The position numbers and the translations under genes were made by a program. From the NCBI GenBank assembly GCA_964017195.1, contig OZ024887.1, forward strand, positions 3,771,959-3,835,958: a stretch of 64,000 bases of DNA, given 5' to 3'. Shown here in pieces: positions 45,004 through 55,500 of the stretch (its first letter is position 1; each line of letters opens with the position of its first letter). Below the pieces are notes generated by a model, which searched no databases, had not been told where the DNA came from, and saw only the letters and a program-made list of their open reading frames with translations. This DNA is from Siderastrea radians. Lineage: Eukaryota > Cnidaria > Anthozoa > Scleractinia > Rhizangiidae.

Positions 45004-45312
45004 TCATGCTTCGCACGCTTCATTTTCATCAATAGTTTCTGTCTTCGTCGAGTCAGTTTTCAATTCCCCTTGTACAGTTTTCAAATTTGTGTTCACATGT
45101 TCCATACGGGCTCTCAAGCAATCAACCTGTGCTTTAAAGTTCGACCGAACGACCTTAATTCTTGACTCCAGTGTCTTGAGTCTTTCTTGTAGATAAGTTG
45201 TGTTGTTAACGTCTTTGGAATTTTTCAATGGCTCTTCTTCCTCAACAACACCTTTTTTATCATCTTCACTCTTTGTCGCTTCTTGTGAAATGCTTTCTTT
45301 TGCGTTCACCAT
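45004..45312 (-). CDS. Putative small coiled-coil protein
   Basis: A 102-codon single-exon frame on the opposite strand to the cluster. The N-terminal third is acidic with Lys clusters (KSEDDKKGVVEEEEP). From about residue 38 a heptad-like stretch (YLQERLKTLESRIKVVRSNF) continues to about residue 85, predicted to be coiled coil. One Cys lies in the helix and one near the end. No signal peptide, so cytosolic if real. Composition and heptads argue against chance. No domain or family recognised; a longer spliced gene or a pseudogene are alternatives. Confidence 0.45.
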   Translation of the reverse strand: MVNAKESISQEATKSEDDKKGVVEEEEPLKNSKDVNNTTYLQERLKTLESRIKVVRSNFKAQVDCLRARMEHVNTNLKTVQGELKTDSTKTETIDENEACEA

Positions 45313-46283
45313 TGTGAAATGGAATATAATAGCGGTAGCAGAGGATTCAAAATCTAAACCTTTTTAAGGTCAGACGCAACAATAATGCAAATTAGCCTTG
45401 TTCGCGGCTTGCCACAGTCCAAGCGCTGGTAAACCACGTTACAACTTTTGCCTGGCAGGTGTCAAAACTATAATTGAAGTTAAAAGGAATTTGTTGTATT
45501 CATTAAACTTTCAGATCGATTGAAATTATATTGTAGACGCATTCAACATCCCAGCGCAAAACGAGAAACCCCTTATCGCCAGCTGCAGGGACATTTTTAT
45601 ACAACTTTGGTTTTCCAAAAATGAGAACTGCCTAAAAATAATTAAACGCATTGAAAGAAGAGTGGGAAAACCAAGTCACCACATTTAATTTAGATACAAC
45701 TATGAACAGACATAAAAATACTGTTTATTCGCCACTTCGCAGTGTGTTATTAAGTGTATAAGGGGGAGGGTAACGTCAAAAAAAAATTAAAAGTTTTTGC
45801 TTGTCAGCTTGGCAACGCGTCAATATTAAGAAATCGAACGCCAAGTGGATGACAACTTAATTACCAGCCGACTAATAAGTGTGATATTTTCCGTTTGCCA
45901 TCTCAATCGGGAAGAAATATCAAAGAAAACATAAAACAACATATTATATTTTGAGATATTATATGGCATTTATCTGACTCTTAAACTACGTCCGGGAAGG
46001 AGTTGAATCCACGGGGAATTAAAGAAATAACTATAATTACGCTCATCTCTCTTGTTGGTTCCAAAAAATCGAAATATTTCTTTAAAATAACCATTTCCAC
46101 CTGAAAAACAAATAATTAGAAACCAGCTCAGTTAAGTAAATAAATCTTGCTTTGTAGTCACTTGTTCAGACAGAATCCTGAAAATTCAGACCTTTCCCAT
46201 TTTCGAGTTAATTTATCTTTTAAGCGCACTGGTCAAACCAAGAACACTTAATTACTCATTATCAGAAAGTAACCTAAGCTATC
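45313..46283. other. Intergenic region, divergent promoter space
   Basis: AT-rich, between the minus-strand coiled-coil frame and the plus-strand acidic peptide gene, so it may hold both promoters. No specific element identified. Confidence 0.35.
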
Positions 46284-47102
46284 ATGAGAGGTGCTGTTGT
46301 GGTTATATTTTTATCCTGTGTTAGTCTAACGCTTCTAGGTAAGTACGAGTTTTAAAGTTGCCAGGTCACGACATTTATGGCGACTCCTGCCTATCTCATG
46401 TATCTGACAGACAAACTAAGGCATGTTTTGTTCTTTTAGTATATATAAGATTTTCCCCAAGTAGTTCGTTCATGAAATGAAACTAAATGACCGCAAAACT
46501 CGCGCGGGAGTATGTGCATGTGAAGCGCGGGCGGGTTTTAAATCCCAGTGTGCCGCCATCTTGACTTTAAGTCACGTGTACACCTCGTTCCAGCGGAACG
46601 AGTGACTTAGAACACTCCAGGTTCAGTGTAACTATGAACAGAGCAGTATGTTCTCAGTGTAAAATCTTCTTTGGACAATTTTAATCTATAAAAAACAACT
46701 GAACTTCGAATGAACGTTGAATGTTATTTAATTGCTCAAGTTTAATTTTGAATACAGTCAACTGATTCGGTGATTTTTCGTGAAAGTGATGAAATACGAG
46801 CTCAAGCGACAGAAAATTAACGAAGCAAACAAAGTAAACTTTTAAATTTGATATACATGTAATTTTAAATTTCATTAACAGAGTTATTTAACAGAGGTTC
46901 TTCTGAACAAACGACAAAGAGAAGGAGACGAAACATGTATGGAGACATGCCGTATGATGAAGACGAATTTCCAGATGATGATGGTGATTTATACGGTGAT
47001 GAAGACGACGGATATGGCTATGATGAGGAGGAGACGCATTATAGAAGGCAACAGCAAAATCAGCAGCAGCAACGGAGATATTACAGGCGATCGTACGCGT
47101 AA
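46284..47102 (+). CDS. Small secreted acidic Asp/Tyr-rich peptide gene
   Basis: Two exons, 46284-46338 and 46882-47102, joined in phase 1 at gtaagt and attaacag, 91 residues. Exon 1 encodes a signal sequence, MRGAVVVIFLSCVSLTLL. Exon 2 encodes a polybasic site TKRRRR, then an Asp/Glu/Tyr/Gly-rich stretch (MYGDMPYDEDEFPDDDGDLY), a Gln-rich run and a basic tyrosine-rich end RRYYRRSYA. The polybasic site suggests propeptide cleavage; minicollagens also use basic propeptides. It lies between genes B and C on the same strand, with the same exon-1 layout. Family not recognised. A matrix or capsule acidic protein, or a peptide precursor, are possibilities. A second acceptor 13 nt downstream would open a different frame. 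Confidence 0.65.
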
Positions 47103-49477
47103 TGGAGAATAGTACGGCCCAACGATGTACTGAGTTGTATGAGGGCTTTGGTTACATTGTTTTCATGGCTAGCATTTTACTCAGGAAACTGAGTAAACGA
47201 CAAAGACTATTTCTGCCTAGCCTGGAAATCCGTGCATCAAAGCATCGTGAATGAGCCCATAAAAACACTTTCAAAGTGTACAATCGTGAACCAGAAGGGA
47301 TGGACTTTTTTCATAAAGCTTTCTGAAAAATGTAAAATGAAAAATTTTAACGTAAGAAATAGTGTAAATTGTGACTAACAAACTTGTCTGATCCAACGAG
47401 GTGGTGTTTTTTTTTTCTTTACTCGCCAGCATCCAGATTAGATAGATTCATCATCAGCCATCATTTCTCCTCGCGCCAATTCGGCTGCGAGGAGCAATAA
47501 GCGGTTCTGCTGCGATAGTCGCAACGTCGATCGCCCTCCTCCTATCCCTGGGTTCTTGCAGACTTCCAATACCATTCGGCTTCCTCCTTTCTCTGCCTTC
47601 CTTCCTCCAATTCTAAACCTCCATAACGCCCTCTTATCCGCTCACCACCACCCCTGGCCACCATGAGGTCACTCAGATCTCTATCCATAAGTCTAATTAG
47701 ATTTTAAAAGTCGTATTTTTATTTATTTTCGTCACGTCGCTATTCTTATTTGCTCACACGGGTGGGGTAACATATCCCTAGCATTCGTTATAAACATCCA
47801 AAGTGGATGGCATCTTTAAATAGCAATGTTGATGTCTTCTTCTTCAATTTCAATTGTGGAAGTTTTAGAACGGCAAACTTGAAATTTGCCAAAATGTCAA
47901 AACGGTTACTTTGTCTAAACTTGATACTGTGCTTGTGTATCAAGTGAAATTTCTTGTCACAAAAAAGAAATAATTAATGATAAAAATAGCCAGTAACAAT
48001 TCTTTAATAAGAAATTCATAGTGTGGCCTCGGAAACGTCTAGGGAAGACAATACAAACTAATTAGTTTCAATGTCTATCAACAGTTAGAAGCGAGCTGGG
48101 GCTAGAAGAGAGCAATGATTTCATTGTTTTGTTTGAAAAGGAAAGAAAAAGTGATCGTCTGTTATGAAAACATGAGCTGGTGAAAAGCCGGTTCTGAATA
48201 TAAATTTTCTGGTTTGCTAGAGTTAATGCGCGTAATCAAAAGAAAGGTTTCCTGACTTTCGATACAAGCGAAACTGATGGACTGTGTAAAATGCAAAAAT
48301 ATGAGTAAATATATACGCTATTAAAATATTTCTGTCTAAAAGAAACTCGGTCTTATTCTTGTAAAAAAAAAACCCGGCAAGTTTCTCCTTATTAAATTTT
48401 GTTTACCATCAGAGGAGGGATCTTTGTTTCAAATTGTTGTCACAAGACGATCCAATTGCGTTATTTATTTATAGAAAAGAATTCGTGTTGGGAAAGTTCT
48501 CTCCTTGACATATTAATGTGGATCAAATTTATCCGTTATGAAGGGTAATATATTTTGTACCACTAGATAGCTCAACGGAAATTTGCCTATGTTTACTTCG
48601 CCGCCCTCTGTGAAAGAGGTAAGAAAAATGTTTTGAAAGATCCATGTCTTTAACCGAGCTTTGTTATTATCGATTCTTAGATTCGGAAATCTAAAGTACC
48701 TCTCCTTAATTTACAACTGGATCGATTTCATCGAAATATTTCTGATGCTATAAGAGAAGTGAAAGGAAAGCATTTGTTTTTTACTTGTATGTGACTTTTC
48801 GTAATGTATGAGAATCCTACTCTTAGCTTATTGCCCGCGTGACTATTTCAATATATTCCATGGTTTGTAAACGCAGCCAAGCGATAGTGAAAAGGCGTTA
48901 CATTAAGTAAGGCATATCTTACAAATTGATAACTTCGTTTAAACTGAAATAGCATATTTTCTAAATTGTTTGTCTTATCAGAATCCACTAATATATACCA
49001 GCAAACGTACTGCTACATGTTAGCAAGTGAATAAGGGCTGGATAATAAACAAACATATTTGGGTCTTGTAATGGGAGACCATTAAGCGTGTTTGCATCTC
49101 TAACCAAGATCATAAGTCATTTTAAGAAGAATTTTCAGTGTATGTTGATTTAGATAAGACTTTCCGTGATTTAGGTGAGTCAATATTTGTCGTCTGACCC
49201 GACGATAATCTAAGAAACAAGCTATATTAATATAGATTGTTAACGTAATGGACGTCAAGATGTTACCAGTTTTGAAGTATAACCATTGAGTTACATCGAG
49301 TAGTAAAATCAGACCACAAAATTAACACTTGAGTTCATGACGTGTTCATATCAGGTTGAACTGAAGTAAAATGGTAAGGGTTTTATGCATGCTACAATTT
49401 TGTTGATTAAAGAGGATTTCAAGGGTAAAAGACCGCTTACCATTCAATTTCTTGCAGCAAACCGAACAGATGAAACA
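47103..49477. other. Intergenic region upstream of gene C
   Basis: No exon recognised. 47400-47700 is locally GC-rich with tcctcc runs and looks like an old repeat. An acceptor-like ttcttgcag ends at 49457, 20 nt before the gene C ATG, implying a 5' UTR intron. Confidence 0.4.
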
Positions 49478-49535
49478 ATGAACCTCCTTCTCATCCTTGT
49501 GCTCGTTACAGATCTTGTGGTTACCGGCGTGAAAG
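49478..49535 (+). CDS. Gene C exon 1: signal peptide
   Basis: Hydrophobic MNLLLILVLVTDLVVTGVKG, ending in phase 1 at gtatga, the same phase as exon 1 of gene B, the acidic peptide gene and the vWA gene. Confidence 0.8.
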
Positions 49536-52500
49536 GTATGACTCGTTATCAATAGTTCGGTTTCTACATGTAGCTGGTCATTGCAAGGACCAATATCAAT
49601 GAAGTATATATGATAGCCCTCAGGATTACTAGATCCTTGGAACACAAAGGTGACAATTATTGTATCCGATTTACAAACTCTTCTCTTGCGAAAAATAGGC
49701 TAGAGCGCGGCCACTCGTTCTGTATCAGCGTGAAAGAATTGACGTTCAAATTTGGTCAGCGGTGCTAAACGCGGCCTTTGCAAAATGGCGATCATTTCCA
49801 AGGCTTTTTCCAACGGTGCTGGGTGGTTAAGCCTTTTCTTTCTTTTCTTTAAAGAAAAGACTTTTTCCAACGGTGTTGGGTGGTTAAGCCTTTTCTTTGA
49901 AGAAAAGGATATTTTGTTTCAAATATGTTTTTTTTTTCATTAAACCTGATAAATCAACCAAAATCAGTCTCAAACGTGTAAGATTTGTCATGATAAACGA
50001 TTTTAGATAGTTAAGTTAAGTTTACAGTAGAAAGCCAGAAATTGCCCTAAATTTTAGTGCAAAGACTCTGGAAACGAAAATAAAAGGACTCTCTACAGAG
50101 GAGAGAGTATTCTTTCCAAGGCATTTTCCAACGGCGTTGGCTAGTAAAGACTTTCGTTTAAGTTTAGATACAGCTACATTTACTTTTTTTCCTTAAATTT
50201 AGTTTAAACAAATTTCGTTGTCAGTAAAAAGTAATTGCCTTAAATTTTAGTGCAAAGATTCTGGAAAAGAACATAAAAGAAATCTGAAGAGGAGAGTGGC
50301 CAGGTGTATATAGTTTATATTAATATAGAGGATCCTTTAATGTCTGTTTTTCAAATGTTTCAGCTACGCTGCAGAGGGATGTCCTAACATACATTAATGT
50401 ATTCCGTCATTTGCACACTGCCGGACCTCTGTTAGTCGATGAGGTCATTCAGAAAAGCGCACAGAATGCGGCTCAGACATTTATGGAAACAAAAAACAAA
50501 GATCAAGTTCCTATTTACCGATATAGCGCCAATTTCTGCACTTATACTGGCTCTGACGAAATTCTGGATCGAACTTGTGTTGTATCGTGGTATGCTTCAA
50601 TGAAGTATTTCGCCTGGTGTCAGCCAAAAGCCGAGGGCCAATCTCTGCCATTTGTGAACATGATTTGGAAGGCCAGTACAAAGGCTGGAGTTGGAATAGC
50701 AAAGGATAAAGATGGCACGTATTACGTAGTAGTTTACATTGCGCTGCAGGATGCAGACAACGTGGCAGGCAACGTACCACCCGTGAAAGGTATGTCGTTT
50801 AAAAAAGACTCTCTACTCCGCAGAGGCTCCTCTTAGTAAACGGCAGTCAAGGAGAAAATGGGGGTGAGGGGGAGAGAAACGGTAGCTCGGGGAACAAGCG
50901 TGCAGTCAAAGGGCGACTGTAGGAGGCCTCTGGAGGAGAGAGTGATATTGGCAAAAGAACTTAAGAAAATTCAAACTTTAAAATGTGATTTCATCTAATC
51001 ATACACGTGAACTAGGAATAAAACAACCCAGCATGAGCTTTAATGTTAGCAATAAGAGTGCCCGTAATATCTTGAAAAAACTTTTGATCTAAAAAATTAC
51101 TTAAATCAGTAACGTTACCTTCATTTTATCCACAGTTGTCATGGAAGCAAGTCCAAAAGGTAAGTCTTTCAACATTTGTTTGTTTGTGTAACTTAAGATG
51201 GCTCACAGCTATTTATTAGCGTGGAGGCTTCATTTCTAAATCGAATAAGCGTTAACCGATTCCAGTTACTTTTGGTATTTTAAGAAAGAAATGTTCAGAT
51301 TCTAAAAACTTTACGTTTCAGGGCAAAAAAATTAGACGATTCAGAGATACAAGGGAAGACCTATTCCGCCTTCAGTTTAGCAAAACGCGAATATTTCCAT
51401 ACAATGACGATAGATTTTTTGAGTTCTTACTAAGCTCAACAAGTTCCAAGACTTCACGATTTGCTGTGAGCAAGTTTTTACAGAATTGGCCGGATGGAAA
51501 TTGCTGCACAGTTGATTGTTGAGTTTTGGCTTCAAAACATACTTGTGTGTTTGCTTCAGCTGTAACAAGAACACTAACCGGTAATGCTAAGATCGCACAT
51601 ATTTTTAGACAGCTTGATACCACCTAAAACTCTGCTGAAAAATCGCACTCTGCTCAGTTAAAAATCGAAAAAGATCGGAAACTCCCAGTAAAATGTGCAA
51701 GCAAATGAAGAACAGCATGTTTATAGTGCGTAACCTGTGAATCTGAAGATACTCAATTTTGTGCGACTTGTGTAAAAACTACCGATTTGTTTCCCCTTAT
51801 TTCAGTCTAAGTGTGATAACATTTAATCAGCATATTTACAAACGACCTCACCCATTTTCAGTCATGTAGCTTTGGCGAAACCCAACGATTTTGGCTCTTC
51901 CCGTTGGCGAATTCACGTCTTCCATTTTCATAATGTTTTGAAACCCTCGAATTCCCGTAAAATATTCAAACTTACCGCCTTCTGTGATTTGTTTTGCCAC
52001 TTGGAAATCATGGTTCATGGACGAAAGAAAGGATAACGCAGCTGTGTTTTTTGTTTGCAATTTGTGTTGCAATGTTTTATTTGTGTTGCAATGTTTTACT
52101 CCAACAGTGTTAAACGGGGAAACCCCCAGATTCCCAAGTGGCAAATAAATCCCCAAAATCGATACGTTTGACAAATTTACAGGGACGCGAGGGTTTCAAA
52201 GCATTTATAAAATGAAAGACGTGAAGTAGCAAACTTGACGAGTCAAAATCGTTTGTTTTCGTCGAGGCTACCCGCCTGAAATTAACTGAGGACTTTTGTA
52301 TATATGTTGGATTTCATCATACTTACTGATAAATGCGAGAAACAAAATTGAATGTCTTCAGATTTACAAGTCATGCCCTAAAAACATGTTGTTCTTCATT
52401 TGCTTGCAGATTCTTCTGGGAGTTTCCGATATTTTCCGATTTTCCAGCAGAGTTTTAGGTCGTATTAAGCTGTCAAAAATATGTCCAATCTTGGAATTAC

Positions 52501-55500
52501 GTTAGTGTTCTTGCAACAGCTGAGGTAAATACACAAGCATTAAATAATTTGAAGCCAAAATTCAACAATGAACTGTCAGCAGTGATTTTGTACAAACTTG
52601 CTCAGAAAACCTTGAAGTCTTGGAACTATAATAAAACTATGATAATAAATAATAATAATAAAATGTAAAAATATCGATATAATAATATAATAATCTATCG
52701 TTTATTGCAATATTTGCATTTTCCTGAAAGGAATAGGTCTTCAAATAGCGCTTGTACCTCTTAATCGTTTATTTTGTTTGCTCTAGAACTTAAATTTCTG
52801 TAGAATCCTTATTTAGAGTATCAAAACTTATTAAAATCGGTTAACGCTTACTAGCCAAAAAAAAAGACTTGTAAAATGGAGCTTTCGCGCTAATGAATAG
52901 CCGCAGGCCATCTTTAAGGACCTGGACGTAACAGTTCTTTAACCCTTTAATCTTCACATTGATTTTAAGAAGTGTCATGGCTTGTTGCCCTTTCAGCAAA
53001 GTGCCCCACAGGGTACTCCCGATATGGCACTTCCTGCTTCAAGTACGAGACAACCGGTGTGACCTGGGACGAGGCAGTGATACGATGCGCAAGAGAAAAT
53101 GCCACATTGGCGTCAATTCGAAACGCCAAAGAAGAAGAGTTTGTACGAGATCTACAAAGGAAAACAGGATCAACCGTAGAAACTTGGATTGGTATGGAAT
53201 AGCTCTTTGTTACCCTCAGATAAAGTGTGTTTTGTATTCCAAGCTACTTGTCGTCGCAAAGGTTCTTATTTTAAGCTAAAGGGACAGAAAGTTTCCTTTA
53301 ACCTGATGAACCAAGAAATAATTTGAATTCGTAACCTTCGTGGCATATGGCATTCATCTACTTTCAATTACATGTATGCTCTGTTTCACTTTCTCCTTAC
53401 CCCATAGCATAATAGACTTTTTCAGCCTAAACACAGGGATAAAATACTTGCAAGATATTAATGCGAATAGCGAGTGTGTGAAAGTTGCGAGTCGGTTTGT
53501 AAATAGACACAATTTTGATTTTAAGGAATCCCCCGTATGGCTTTTTTAAATTTCGAAATCTTTTCAGTTAAATAACACTTTTTCATACCTAAACTTCGCT
53601 AAGATAAAAAGCTCATCTTCGGCAGGTCTGCACGATAGTTTGCACGAAGGACGCTTTAAGTGGTTTGACGGATTGAGATTTCAGCAAGGTGTTTGTGTGC
53701 CTGTGCACGCTAATGGCGGACACTTGGAGAACTGTGTGGCATGGAGCATTGAAAAGCCCGAGGGCTGCTGGGAAGACAGGCGATGTGATGAAAAGATTCC
53801 CTTCACATGCAGGATCCCTGTTGAAGGTAATTGAATGTATAACAAGTCCATTGATGGATGGATCAGTTTGTTTGTATGGTAATAATAAAATCAGTTGCCT
53901 CTCAAATGCACTTTTCCTTTCCGGAATCAGTGTTATCATGATCAGGTGGATGGGGTGGCCATAGATTTTCCATAAGCAATGATGACACTCGTCTGCAATC
54001 TGTTTATGTATCGCCATGGTCTGCATGGTTAGATCAATGGAGGTATCCGCAAGTTCACTATCACCGTAGGTATATAGATAATTCGTATATAATTTCCATT
54101 TTATGTTTCATCAAATAGGCAAATCAACTTACAGAACAGAGATTTTGTTCAAGAAATTTCGTTGGAGACCTAATTACAAAGATAAAAGCTCTAAAGCTTA
54201 CAGAGACCTGATCAATGGCATTAAAGTAACGGTATGTACCAAGAGATGTATTAAACAACAACAAACTTTTTTTCACATAGCATACACAGATGCAAATTGA
54301 ATAGCATCCCGCAAAATAGCTAAGGCTAATCGGGGTGGTTTACAGAGACTTGAAATAAATTAACATGAAGCTCACAATAATAAACACCAGATTATTCTTT
54401 GGTCTGAGAAAAACACAAGCCAATAAGGGCGGAGAATGAAACAGTAACTTTTATGGAAGTCAGATGTGTGAAAAGAATTGCATAGTGACAGGAAACACGT
54501 CTATAATTACTTCTTTATTGCATGTTTTAGATTTTAAAGGAGGCATTGAATAATATAGCTATAGCCTACAGTGTAATGCGTTACTGGGCTACCAAGAGCT
54601 GTTAAGATATTCCTTCGATTTTTCAAGCCGCCATCTTGGATTAGGAGAAGGGAGAAGAGTTAGGGCAAATAAAAAGACAACAAGGGAAGTAGGGGTCATA
54701 CTAAAAGATGAATTATCAACCGTTACGTTACGCCAATCCAGCAGGGCGTACACAAGACTGACTGACCCGCGATGCGGCGGGGATGAACACTAACTAGACA
54801 ATAAACGGAATAGCGTCATTGCGGCTGTCAATTATAACCAGATAAACCTGCTCGTTTTATCTTACACATAAGGTCCACCTGCCTGTACTAGCTGCTGGCT
54901 GTGACCAAAATGCTAAAATTAAAAAATATTATCTCAAAAAAAGTTTCTCTTTTTGGTCGTTTGTCTAGAATAAACATTTTTAATTGTTAGATTACATATT
55001 GCTCTCGTTTTAAAGTTCAAGGAAATATTCACACGGAAGTCAGGAAAGAAGAAAGGAGGCTTCCGAAAAGTCAAAGTGAAAGGTGTCAGGTACTTATTTA
55101 TCCTTTGCTACATCTTTGGACTTTATCTAACAGCAACTTGCTTTTAATTATTGCAACCAAAAACGCCAACTAACTCAATTACGGGAAACAAAAGGATAAA
55201 CGCGTGAAGAGAATGTGCTTATCCCTGTTTAGACCGGGCAGGGGGGGACTTTTGAGGCCCGCCTCAACTTTGAAGTTGTGTAATTTCGTAAACGTTTATG
55301 CTTTTCGCACTAAATTTTGTTACTTTCCCTAAAATTTAACTGGGAACATTTTGGCATGAGTGTCTTGTGTCCAGCAACCTTGACGTTACCATGGCAACCG
55401 CTTTGTGACGGCCAAAAAATCACGATTCTCGCTTCAATCGCAACTATTTTAATGTTTTCTAATCGAATTTGTATTTTTACATTAATTGTAGCAACAATTT

